DNA of 46,560 nucleotides from Porphyromonadaceae bacterium. Lineage in GTDB: Bacteria > Bacteroidota > Bacteroidia > Bacteroidales > Dysgonomonadaceae. The DNA is taken from assembly GCA_022840285.1 (NCBI GenBank), contig JALHIE010000008.1, positions 1-46,560 on the forward strand, in the 5' to 3' direction. Both the position numbers and the translations under genes were made by a program. Positions 37,594 to 45,323 of the stretch are shown one piece after another (position 1 is the stretch's first letter; each line of letters opens with the position of its first letter). Below the pieces are notes generated by a model, which did no database searches, had not been told where the DNA came from, and saw only the letters and a program-made list of their open reading frames with translations.

Positions 37594-38046
37594 TTATTTC
37601 TCCTCTCCTTTGTTCAGCAGAAGGGCATCAACAGCTTTTTTGAGCTGGCTCTTGGGGACAGCCCCCAGGACCCCCTGCGGTGTCCCGGTCATAGGAACAT
37701 AAAGAATAGTGGGCAAACTCTGGATACCGAATGCACGGGCAATCTCGGTTTCTTCGTCTACATTTACTTTATAAACATAAATCTCCTCTCCGTATTCCGC
37801 TGCAAGTTCTTCCAGGACAGGAGCAACCTGCCGGCAAGGACCGCACCACGCTGCCCAAAAATCAATTATGGCAGGTTTATCCCCTTTATACTTCCACTCC
37901 GATTCGTTGTTGTAGTCGAATACCTTCTCCGTGAAACTTGTCTTGTTCAGTACGATGGGTTTCGCTGTTTTTTTTACTTGTGGTTCTACTGCCCAAACGG
38001 AAAAAACTATTCCGAAAACGGCAACTGCAGCTGTTATTTTTCTCAT
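37594..38046 (-). CDS. exported thioredoxin
   Basis: A 150-residue thioredoxin with a signal peptide (MRKITAAVAVFGIVFSVWA) and the classic active site FWAAWCGPCR, plus VNVDEETEIARAFGIQSLPT with its cis-proline. It is likely a periplasmic reductant or oxidant of disulfides. Unlike the thioredoxin-fold protein at 3848, both cysteines are here. The SpoU methyltransferase follows at once. A roughly 100-base spacer upstream should hold its promoter; no convincing box was found. Confidence 0.93.
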   Translation of the reverse strand: MRKITAAVAVFGIVFSVWAVEPQVKKTAKPIVLNKTSFTEKVFDYNNESEWKYKGDKPAIIDFWAAWCGPCRQVAPVLEELAAEYGEEIYVYKVNVDEETEIARAFGIQSLPTILYVPMTGTPQGVLGAVPKSQLKKAVDALLLNKGEEK

Positions 38047-38144
38047 CTTTATTGGTTGTATGTAACTGTGATTGATAAATGTTTTCTTTAAACGTCTTCA
38101 TATGGACAAAAGTTTATCGGAAACGTTTAATCTGTCCCTGAAGT

Positions 38145-38648
38145 TTAAAACTCCATCCGGTCTTTATACGATATACTTCCCGGACGCATGATCCCGAATT
38201 CTTTCGCTCCCACGTTATCCACCGTTAGCTTCCAGATTTTCACGTTATTCACCGCCGGAACCGAATAGGTGAATTTTTTGTCGACATACTGCCGCATAAT
38301 AATGTGAAGCGCTTTTTCTTTCTCCGCAAAATCATTCTCGAATTCTACTTCCCCTTCGCAAATTACGCTACCGGCTTTCATCCTGTAACTGCATGCCACT
38401 TCGGGGTGTTGGCGGATAAGTTCGGGATCGGAGCAGAAAGTGACACAAATCCGCGGATTTTTCTCCATAATACGGATAGAACGTCCATCCTGCGCAGAAT
38501 GCAGGTAGATAACTCCATCCTCATAACCAAAATTCATCGGCAACACATACGGACACCCATCCTTGTCAGCCATACCTACGAAACATATTTTGCACGAACG
38601 GATAACGGTTTCAATCCGTTCCCGTTCTTCTATTGAAAATGTTTTCAT
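38145..38648 (-). CDS. pyridoxamine 5'-phosphate oxidase-like flavoprotein (Nim-related)
   Basis: A 167-residue FMN-binding split-barrel protein. I start at 38648 (MKTFSIEERERIETVI); the frame stays open upstream inside the GH43 gene but is not conserved there. The pattern CFVGMADKDGCPYVLPMNFGYEDGVIYLHSA places it with the PNPOx-like group that includes the nitroimidazole reductases NimA-J of Bacteroides. Whether it reduces nitro drugs or another substrate is unknown. It follows the GH43 gene by 10 bases and is probably co-transcribed with it and the LytTR regulator. Confidence 0.88.
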   Translation of the reverse strand: MKTFSIEERERIETVIRSCKICFVGMADKDGCPYVLPMNFGYEDGVIYLHSAQDGRSIRIMEKNPRICVTFCSDPELIRQHPEVACSYRMKAGSVICEGEVEFENDFAEKEKALHIIMRQYVDKKFTYSVPAVNNVKIWKLTVDNVGAKEFGIMRPGSISYKDRMEF

Positions 38649-38658
38649 GCTCTTTCCT

Positions 38659-39804
38659 TTACAATTCTTTTTCAGAAGTAGAGGGTCCATCCACGCTAAG
38701 GACGCCCTTTCCATCAATTTTCAGTTCATCGATAAAAACGACACGCTCATCGCCGGTTTTCCGGGTACGTCCGTGATAAACGGTGTACATCTTCTCACCG
38801 TCTTTCGAATGAAACATCATGTTATGTCCGGTTCCGGTTACTTCACCGCCTTTTGCCGTGTTCTTCTCAAGTACCGGGTTGTTCCCGGCCTTTACGAACG
38901 GACCCAGAGGATTATCGGAAACAGCGTATCCCACAGCATAGTTTTGTCCGCCAAAGAAATTAGCAGAGTACATCATGTAGATTCTGCCTCCGTGCTCAAA
39001 AGCGAACGAGCCCTCTGTCCAACGGCGATTCACTTCACCGCTTGTCACGGAACGACTTTCCCATTCCGTTTGGGGATCGCTCATCTTGGATGGCGGCTGC
39101 AAAAGCAATACCGGTTCACCGATAACGGTAGTGAAGTCGTTGGAGATCTCCACACCGTACACCCAACTTTCTTCAATTTCATTAAACAGGTCTTGCTTGC
39201 GTGCCCATTCTGCCACCTCACTCTCGACAGGATTTTTGTAACAGCAACGCGAATAGTAGAGAAATGACTTTCCCTTGTACTGCAGGATATTGGCATCAAT
39301 AATGGGATAACCGGGATCGAATAGCGGTTTATCGGACATCTCTTCGAAAGGTCCCGTTGGCTTGTCGGCAACAGCCACCCCGATACGAAAATTCTCCAAT
39401 TCATTCGCAGGATTTACTTTCCAATCAGCGCTGAAAAAAAGGTAAAACTTGCCGTTTATTTCGTACACTTCCGGTGCCCAATAGTTTTTCAGTGTCCACG
39501 ATTGGGGAGTGTCTCCCCGATAAACTTGCCCCTCGTATTGCCAATCTATCAGGTTGTCAGAACTATATGCGCCAAAACCTTTTTCAACTCCACCCGTACC
39601 GTACATGTAATATTTTCCATCGGAAGCCGAAAGAATAAACGGATCGCCAAAAGTGACCGGCAAGGGATTAGTATACTTCACCGGTCCCGACGATTTATCG
39701 AACGACGCACGACACCCGGAAAAGATAAGGGAAACTAAAACGGCCGTTATCAGATTTAGCCGAGTCGTTGTAACGTGAAATTGCTTACGCATATTTTTCG
39801 ACAT
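38659..39804 (-). CDS. GH43-like five-bladed propeller glycosidase lipoprotein
   Basis: A 381-residue lipoprotein (FSGC, Cys31). The five-bladed propeller of GH43 is indicated by FGDPFI with catalytic base Asp54, KNYWAPEVYEINGKFYLF, PIIDANIL with pKa-modulating Asp170, and RWTEGSFAF with acid Glu264. Such enzymes act on arabinan, xylan or galactan side chains. An alternative start at 39792 overlaps the upstream LytTR stop by only 8 bases and gives an equally good signal peptide. The overlap indicates translational coupling to the regulator. Target glycan unknown. Confidence 0.9.
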   Translation of the reverse strand: MSKNMRKQFHVTTTRLNLITAVLVSLIFSGCRASFDKSSGPVKYTNPLPVTFGDPFILSASDGKYYMYGTGGVEKGFGAYSSDNLIDWQYEGQVYRGDTPQSWTLKNYWAPEVYEINGKFYLFFSADWKVNPANELENFRIGVAVADKPTGPFEEMSDKPLFDPGYPIIDANILQYKGKSFLYYSRCCYKNPVESEVAEWARKQDLFNEIEESWVYGVEISNDFTTVIGEPVLLLQPPSKMSDPQTEWESRSVTSGEVNRRWTEGSFAFEHGGRIYMMYSANFFGGQNYAVGYAVSDNPLGPFVKAGNNPVLEKNTAKGGEVTGTGHNMMFHSKDGEKMYTVYHGRTRKTGDERVVFIDELKIDGKGVLSVDGPSTSEKEL

Positions 39805-40663
39805 CCATTCGTTTCTTTAATTCCACAGCTTTCTCTCCCGACACGAACACCGAGGGTAATTTCGGATGCAACAGGAGTTTGTATCCGGCAGCATTGCCCT
39901 CCACCCAGGTAATTTTATTTTTGTTTATAACAAATGCGTCGTGGCACCGGAAAAGTTGTTCAAAATGGGCATTTTCCGCTTCAAACTCCTCCAACGTAGC
40001 ATTTATCGTTAGCTCTTCCACGCTTCCGTTATTGGAAATATTGACCACTAAATAATCCCCTTTGGATTCCGCTAAAATAAAAGTATTGATATCAATAGGT
40101 TTAATGAACCGTTTCAGGTGGATGAATTGCGGATCAGCGACGCCGGAAGTTTCTTTTTTATCCAGCATCAGACCGATGTTCATTGCCGTCGCTTTTCTCA
40201 ACCTTTTTTTCATAAAATAGATATGTCGGATTAACTGTGCTGTAAGGCAAGGAAAGAACCCCACCGATACTACTACCCACAACATCCCCAGATAACCGTA
40301 TTTGTCAGGGGGAAAAGTACTCCTGATAAAATTGATCAGCCAGATTGTCGATGCAATGGTTATCATCTGATATACGCACATGAGTATCTCCTTGCCTGTA
40401 GTCCATCTTTCGTCTGAAAAAAACTGCGGGAATAACTTGAGCCAAAGAGAATTTATCAACATGGTGACGTAAGACCCCCCTGCATATAACAGCGCTGTGA
40501 GAAAGGGATTCTCTAAAATGTTCCTGTCACCTAAATTAAATGGTTGTAAGAAGCTCAATACCAAAAACACACCTGCAGCAATTGCTGTACTGGTAGTGAC
40601 GTAAGCATTAAAACTCGCATATCCCGGGTGCGGGCGGCAGAACAGGGCTAAGATCCGGTTCAT
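39785..40663 (-). CDS. membrane-anchored LytTR-family transcription regulator
   Basis: A 292-residue protein: four predicted transmembrane helices in the first 150 residues (TSTAIAAGVFLVLSFL, a pair around 55-110, and YLGMLWVVVSVGFFPCLTAQL), then a LytTR DNA-binding domain (about 180-285: FILAESKGDYLVVNIS, LEEFEAENAHFEQLFRCHDAFVIN, GNAAGYKLLLHP). No histidine kinase or receiver domain is fused. It may sense a membrane or envelope signal directly. ATG at 40663 is chosen; the frame stays open to a TTG at 40681. The GH43 gene overlaps its 3' end. A short palindrome lies just upstream. Confidence 0.88.
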   Translation of the reverse strand: MNRILALFCRPHPGYASFNAYVTTSTAIAAGVFLVLSFLQPFNLGDRNILENPFLTALLYAGGSYVTMLINSLWLKLFPQFFSDERWTTGKEILMCVYQMITIASTIWLINFIRSTFPPDKYGYLGMLWVVVSVGFFPCLTAQLIRHIYFMKKRLRKATAMNIGLMLDKKETSGVADPQFIHLKRFIKPIDINTFILAESKGDYLVVNISNNGSVEELTINATLEEFEAENAHFEQLFRCHDAFVINKNKITWVEGNAAGYKLLLHPKLPSVFVSGEKAVELKKRMDVEKYA

Positions 40664-40683
40664 AGAAACAGAAATAATCAATT

Positions 40684-40700
40684 TTAAGTTGTAAACTTAA
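40684..40700. promoter_or_regulatory. TTAAGTT-GTA-AACTTAA palindrome upstream of the LytTR gene
   Basis: Perfect 7-bp arms around 3 bases, 20 bases before the LytTR start codon. It could be an operator for the regulator itself; LytTR sites are more often direct repeats, so this is tentative. Confidence 0.35.
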
Positions 40701-40832
40701 TGAAAAAAAAGGTCTCTTCCCCCTTTTTATGCTGAAATTTTATTCCTCGCTGGGGAAACATGCCCGATCTTCTTAAACCGGACGGAAAATAAACCGATAG
40801 TCGTTGCTTTATCCGTAAAGCTGGCCAACGAT

Positions 40833-40865
40833 AAAAGGGAAAAACCAGTCGGCTTTTCCCCTTTT
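40833..40865 (-). terminator. intrinsic terminator after rplT
   Basis: An imperfect hairpin AAAAGGG(G)AAAA-x-CC with one bulge and one mismatch, ending in a T run on the minus strand, about 22 bases after the rplT stop. Confidence 0.75.
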
Positions 40866-40887
40866 GTATTGCTACCTCGGAGAGGTG

Positions 40888-41232
40888 TTATTTCACTTTA
40901 TCCACGATGGCTTTGAACGCTTCGGGATGGTTCATTGCCAGATCGGCAAGGACTTTCCGGTTGATGTCTATTTCGTTTTTATGCAACGCTCCCATCAGGC
41001 GGGAATAGGACATGCCGTACTGGCGTGCAGCGGCATTGATACGCTGAATCCAAAGCGCACGGAAGTTACGTTTCTTATTTTTACGGTCACGATAGGCATA
41101 GGTTAACCCCTTTTCCCATGTGTTCTTGGCTACGGTCCACACGTTTTTACGTGCGCCGATATACCCTCTTGTTAATTTCAGGACTTTTTTCCTGCGGTTG
41201 CGTGACGCAACGTGATTGACTGATCTTGGCAT
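40888..41232 (-). CDS. rplT: 50S ribosomal protein L20
   Basis: A 114-residue basic protein, complete, opening MPRSVNHVASRNRRKKVLK and containing GARKNVWTVAKNTWEKGL, NFRALWIQRINAAARQYGMSYS and LADLAMNHPEAF. L20 is needed for early 50S assembly and, in several phyla, represses its own operon by binding an RNA leader. Here it is last in the order thrS-infC-rpmI-rplT, 93 bases after the rpmI stop, followed by a terminator. Confidence 0.98.
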   Translation of the reverse strand: MPRSVNHVASRNRRKKVLKLTRGYIGARKNVWTVAKNTWEKGLTYAYRDRKNKKRNFRALWIQRINAAARQYGMSYSRLMGALHKNEIDINRKVLADLAMNHPEAFKAIVDKVK

Positions 41233-41325
41233 AATGTTACTTTTTTTGAATGTCAGCGTTTCCTCAGGGAAATCTTTGGTGCATACATCCGGTTAATAAA
41301 TCGTTAAGTTGGAAAGCTTCGGGGT

Positions 41326-41493
41326 TTATTTCAATCCCAATAAATGTTTTACGCTGTTCTCGTCTGCTTTATGAACAAGGCCTGTCTGCGTGAGGTTTCT
41401 CTTTTGCTTTTTGGTCTTTTTCGTTAAGATGTGACTTTTGTACGCATGCTTTCTCTTGATTTTTCCTGTTCCGGTAAGGGCGAACCTCTTTTT
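41326..41493 (-). pseudogene. rpmI: 50S ribosomal protein L35, missing its start codon and first ten residues
   Basis: The last 55 residues of L35 are intact, from KKRFALTGTGKIKRKHAYKS to NSVKHLLGLK, but the codons that should encode the start (family form MPKMKTNSGA) are absent. Directly upstream the frame reads TTC then TGA (41497-41499), with no in-frame ATG, GTG or TTG between. L35 is normally 65 residues, so exactly ten are missing. The break abuts the 3' arm of a structured leader. L35 is widely conserved, so either a sequence error or a second copy elsewhere is likely. Confidence 0.85.
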
Positions 41494-41495
41494 GA

Positions 41496-41579
41496 ATCAA
41501 CCCGATATTGCTTTTCCCAAAAAAGGCTTCGCAATATCGGCGGTTGATGTTTATGTTGAGGCTTCATCGGCCTTTTTTG
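41496..41579 (-). ncRNA. structured rpmI-rplT leader with two crossing helices (pseudoknot or switch)
   Basis: In the minus-strand transcript, A (41579-41570) pairs with C (41527-41518) over 10 bp, and B (41548-41531) pairs with D (41511-41496) over 10 bp, a two-base bulge and 6 bp more. Order A-B-C-D with pairs A:C and B:D is the topology of an H-type pseudoknot; the two helices could also exclude each other. A -7 box lies 13 bases upstream, so the RNA would start just before A. D ends where the rpmI start should be. L20 binds a pseudoknot at this place in E. coli; the same role here is inferred. Confidence 0.6.
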
Positions 41580-41591
41580 TCAAAAAGTGTG

Positions 41592-41599
41592 CAAAGATA
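41592..41599 (-). promoter_or_regulatory. -7 box of an internal promoter for rpmI-rplT
   Basis: The minus strand reads TATCTTTG, matching TAnnTTTG, in the gap between infC and rpmI. It would start a transcript just before the structured leader. Confidence 0.5.
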
Positions 41600-41644
41600 C
41601 AACATGTTTTTGAAAAATCGATGCAACTTTTCTTTTTTTATACT

Positions 41645-42205
41645 TTATTCCGAAAGTTGCTCTTTTTTGGGAGAACTTTGCTTCTTGGGCGTCAGCATTA
41701 TTATCATCCGTTTACCTTCCAGCACGGGCAACTGTTCTACCTTTGCATAATCCTCCAAATCATTGGCGAAACGAAGCAACAATACTTCTCCTTGTTCCTT
41801 AAACAAAATAGAACGCCCTTTAAAAAATACATACGCCTTTACCTTGGCTCCTTCATCGAGAAAGCTTTTGGCGTGTTTCAATTTAAAGTTATAATCGTGA
41901 TCGTCTGTTTGTGGGCCGAAACGAATCTCCTTGACCACAATCTTGACCGCTTTCGCTTTCTGTTCTTTTTGTTTTTTCTTTTGCTGGTATAGAAATTTCT
42001 GATAATCAATTATCCGGCAGACCGGCGGAACGGCAGTCGGCGAAATTTCCACAAGATCCAATTCTTTCTCTTCGGCAATCCGCAACGCTTCTTTGGTGGG
42101 ATATATTCCCTGTTCTACATTATCGCCTACAAGGCGGACTTCGGGCACACGGATACGTTCGTTGATCCGATGTTGATCTTTTGTGTCTCTAAAGTTATTC
42201 CTCAT
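41645..42205 (-). CDS. infC: translation initiation factor IF-3
   Basis: A 186-residue protein, complete. N-domain motifs HRINERIRVPEVRLVGDN and LDLVEISPTAVPPVCRIIDY and the C-domain motifs RFGPQTDDHDYNFKLKHA and KVKAYVFFKGRSILF are all present, with a short lysine-rich tail. IF-3 binds the 30S subunit and checks the start codon. It begins with an ordinary ATG rather than the rare start codon known from E. coli infC. It lies 66 bases after thrS. Confidence 0.98.
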   Translation of the reverse strand: MRNNFRDTKDQHRINERIRVPEVRLVGDNVEQGIYPTKEALRIAEEKELDLVEISPTAVPPVCRIIDYQKFLYQQKKKQKEQKAKAVKIVVKEIRFGPQTDDHDYNFKLKHAKSFLDEGAKVKAYVFFKGRSILFKEQGEVLLLRFANDLEDYAKVEQLPVLEGKRMIIMLTPKKQSSPKKEQLSE

Positions 42206-42271
42206 TCGGATAGTATTATTCCTTTCTTTAAATGTTTGTATGTTTGTACGTTTTGGATTGTCGAAGATGAA

Positions 42272-44224
42272 TTAAATATTTACCTGTGGATTCATCATTT
42301 CTTCCACCTCCTGTTTTATTCTGTTTGCAAAAGTAGTTAATTTTTCTGAACCTTGATCAACTCCACCTTGTTTTCTTACCGAAACCTCTTCATTTTCTGC
42401 CTCTTTCTCACCCACAATCAACAAATAAGGAGTACGTTTTAGTTCGTTATCCCTGATTTTCCTGCCCACTTTTTCATTCCGGTCATCCACCTCGGCACGG
42501 ATATCCTGCATCTTCAACGTCCGGGCTACCGAATAGGCATAACCGTTAAATTTTTCGCTCACGGGAAGGATGACCACCTGGGTGGGCGTGAGCCACAGAG
42601 GAAACTTTCCGGCAGTATGCTCAATAAGTACGGCCACAAAACGCTCCATGGAGCCAAAAGGTGCACGGTGAATCATCACCGGACGATGTTTCTGGTTATC
42701 CGCTCCGGTATATTCCAGTTCAAACCTGTCGGGCAGGTTATAATCCACCTGGATGGTTCCCAATTGCCAGCGCCGTCCGAGGGCATCTTTCACCATGAAA
42801 TCAAGTTTTGGCCCGTAGAAAGCAGCCTCCCCAAGCTCTACTCGTGCTTTCATTCCCTTTTCTTCGCAAGCTTCCAGGATAGCGCGTTCCGCTTTATCCC
42901 AATTCTCGTCTGTACCGATGTATTTCTCTTTGTTTTCGGGATCCCGTAAGGAAATTTGTGCTTCAAAGTCTTTGAAGTCCAATGCCTTAAAGATAATGAA
43001 AATAATATCCATCACTTTCAAGAATTCGTCTTTTACCTGTTCGGGCATACAAAAAATATGGGCATCGTCCTGTGTAAAGCCGCGAACCCGTGTGAGTCCG
43101 TGTAATTCACCGCTTTGCTCATAGCGATACACCGTACCGAATTCGGCAAGACGAAGCGGCAGGTCTTTGTAAGAGCGTGGGAACGCTTTGTATATCTCGC
43201 AGTGGTGTGGACAGTTCATTGGTTTCAACAGGAACTCCTCGTCTTCCTCAGGAGTACGAATGGGCTGAAACGAATCCTTGCCGTATTTGGCATAGTGACC
43301 CGATGTTACATACAGCTGTTTTCCTCCGATATGAGGAGTGATCACCTGCTCGTAATCAAACTGCTGTTGAATCTTTTTTAGAAATTCTTCCAGTTTCAAC
43401 CGGAGTTGAGTTCCTTTGGGGAGCCACAACGGCAGTCCAGCTCCGACAACTTGTGAGAAAGTAAAAAGTTCGAGTTCTTTTCCGATTTTTCTATGATCGC
43501 GCTTTTTAGCCTCTTCAATCATCTCAAGATACTCGTCCAACATCTTCTTTTTCGGAAATGCAATACCGTACAAACGCGTTAATTGCGGACGTTTTTCATC
43601 GCCCCGCCAATATGCTCCTGCCACGCTCAACACTTTTACCGATTTTATGTAAGAAGTATCGGGTAAATGCGGACCGCGGCATAAATCAGTGAAATCACCC
43701 TGGGTGTATGTGGTTATGGTTCCGTCTTCCAGTTCGCCGATAAGCTCCACTTTATAGTTCTCATTGCGGTCGGAGAACATCTTGATGGCGTCAGCTTTCG
43801 ATATGTTTTTCCGTTTGATTTCTTCCCTGGCCGCTATAAGTTCCATCATCTTCTTTTCGATGGCAGGGAAATCGGATTCTTTAATGGATACGCCTTCTCC
43901 CGGGTCAACATCGTAGTAAAAACCGTTCTCGATAGCCGGACCTATGCCAAATTTTATACCCGGATAAAGTTCCTGCAGCGCTTCCGCCATCAAGTGTGCC
44001 GACGAATGCCAATAAGCGTGTTTACCTTCGGCATCATCCCACTTCAGCAGTTGAATGGCAGCATCCTCGTTTATAGGTCGGGTTAAATCCCACGTTTCAC
44101 CGTTTACGCTTGCCGCCAGTACGTCCTGAGCCAGTCGCGAACTGATGCTCTGGGCAATTTGTAATCCGGTAATCCCTTCTTCGTATTCCCGAACCGAATT
44201 ATCGGGGAATGTAATTTTTATCAT
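42272..44224 (-). CDS. thrS: threonyl-tRNA synthetase
   Basis: A 650-residue class II synthetase. The ATG at 44224 starts the TGS domain (MIKITFPDNSVREYEEGITG); the open frame back to 44266 adds 14 residues that are not part of the family. Then come the editing/second additional domain (HSSAHLMAEALQELYPG) and catalytic core with MNCPHHCEIY (zinc ligand), RYEQSGELHGLTRVRGFTQDD (motif 2) and RAPFGSMERF (motif 3), and the anticodon-binding domain from about residue 550. Full length. A -7 box lies 39 bases upstream. Confidence 0.98.
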   Translation of the reverse strand: MIKITFPDNSVREYEEGITGLQIAQSISSRLAQDVLAASVNGETWDLTRPINEDAAIQLLKWDDAEGKHAYWHSSAHLMAEALQELYPGIKFGIGPAIENGFYYDVDPGEGVSIKESDFPAIEKKMMELIAAREEIKRKNISKADAIKMFSDRNENYKVELIGELEDGTITTYTQGDFTDLCRGPHLPDTSYIKSVKVLSVAGAYWRGDEKRPQLTRLYGIAFPKKKMLDEYLEMIEEAKKRDHRKIGKELELFTFSQVVGAGLPLWLPKGTQLRLKLEEFLKKIQQQFDYEQVITPHIGGKQLYVTSGHYAKYGKDSFQPIRTPEEDEEFLLKPMNCPHHCEIYKAFPRSYKDLPLRLAEFGTVYRYEQSGELHGLTRVRGFTQDDAHIFCMPEQVKDEFLKVMDIIFIIFKALDFKDFEAQISLRDPENKEKYIGTDENWDKAERAILEACEEKGMKARVELGEAAFYGPKLDFMVKDALGRRWQLGTIQVDYNLPDRFELEYTGADNQKHRPVMIHRAPFGSMERFVAVLIEHTAGKFPLWLTPTQVVILPVSEKFNGYAYSVARTLKMQDIRAEVDDRNEKVGRKIRDNELKRTPYLLIVGEKEAENEEVSVRKQGGVDQGSEKLTTFANRIKQEVEEMMNPQVNI

Positions 44225-44263
44225 AGCCTGTGTATCGTTTTCTTTCGAAATCTTTTCGAACTG

Positions 44264-44271
44264 CAAATGTA
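44264..44271 (-). promoter_or_regulatory. -7 box of the thrS promoter
   Basis: The minus strand reads TACATTTG, matching TAnnTTTG, 39 bases before the thrS ATG. No T-box-like leader fits in so short a space. Confidence 0.5.
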
Positions 44272-44304
44272 ATGATTTTGTGAATTATAGCCCAGTTATT
44301 TTTC

Positions 44305-45283
44305 TTATTTTACATTTATTGTCCGCCTCTCTTCGCTGCTTCGGAAAGACAACTCAATAATTTTCATCACATTGCGGGCCTCTTCGGGTTTTACGGCAAT
44401 CGCTGCTTTTCCCCAAATAGCATCGCGAAGATTCATGAAATACTCCCGGTAATCACCGTGCTCGCTTTCCAGTTTTCCCTGAATTTTAATGCCGTTGTAT
44501 TCAGCGTTTACGACACCCCAGATCTCCTCCGGTTCGCGTCCCCAGTTTTTCCCTTCGGGGATAGCTCCCCCGTCGAGGGTTGCTTCCTGCACATCCAATC
44601 CCTGTTTCACGAACGAGCCGTTGGTTCCGTGAATCATATACGTTGGTCCCGGAATTTTACAAAGCATCCCCGACTTCAACGTAGCGGTAAAAGCAGGATA
44701 ATGCAACCTCACATCAAAATGATCATCGGCTTTTGCCCAGGGGCGTTGAGAACTGATGTCGGCAGTAACTGCCTCGGGCATCCCAAAAAACCAGAGAGCC
44801 TGATCGATAAGGTGCGCGCCCAGGTCGTAAAAAATTCCCGACCCGGGAAGCTGTTTTTCCCGCCAGGCGCCGTAGGGACGGGGCTCCGGACGATAACGGT
44901 CGAAATGGGACTCGTAATCGCGCACTCCGCCCAGCAATCCGCTGTCGAGAAATTAATTCGTCGGCTTCGGTGACCGTTACGGTAAACGGCTTTTCCACCA
45001 GGACATGCTTGCCCGCGAGCAAAGCCGATTTTGCCCAACGAAAGTGGTCGGTATTGGGCGACGTCACGATAACCAGATCGATATCGGGATCATCGATAAT
45101 ATCCTGCCCATCAGGAACAACAACCGTTGATGGATACCTCTTGTTGATCATGCTGATACTGTCGGGCTTACGTGTGCTGATTCTGGTGAGTTCGTAACCT
45201 TCCACCACATCAACAAACGGTGCGTGAAAAACTCTTCCGGATAGTCCGTATCCGATAATGCCTGTGCGAATGATAGTTGTCAT
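44305..45283 (-). pseudogene. Gfo/Idh/MocA-family oxidoreductase, internally deleted and frameshifted
   Basis: The first 112 residues (from 45283) form the NAD(P)-binding fold: IIGYGLSGRVFHAPF and the EKPF motif with catalytic Lys98, up to TEADELIS. The rest resumes in another frame near 44946 with DSGLLGGVRDYESHFDRYRP and continues to the normal end through GIFYDLGAHLIDQALWFFG. Relatives have about 30 residues between these parts (an NRRWD-containing stretch) that are absent here. The gene is recognisable but cannot make a whole enzyme. It lies between rdgB and thrS on the same strand. Confidence 0.88.
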
Positions 45284-45323
45284 GTTTGCCGGTTTAAGTC
45301 GTTAGTTGTTCAAAGATAATTAA

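Noticed and set aside
38563..39267. 234-codon plus-strand open frame opposite GH43
   Set aside because: Antisense to the GH43 catalytic region with no start signal or family motif.
41496..41548. The rpmI-leader hairpin as a small inserted mobile element (MITE)
   Set aside because: There is no target duplication and no transposon ends, and the second crossing helix and promoter box fit a leader RNA better.
41424..41567. 47-residue frame starting inside the rpmI leader and running into rpmI out of frame
   Set aside because: It lies across the paired leader and reads rpmI in the wrong frame, so it only arises from the deletion.
41438..41992. 184-codon open frame on the plus strand opposite infC and rpmI
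   Set aside because: It is antisense to the well-conserved infC gene and has a composition like reversed coding DNA.
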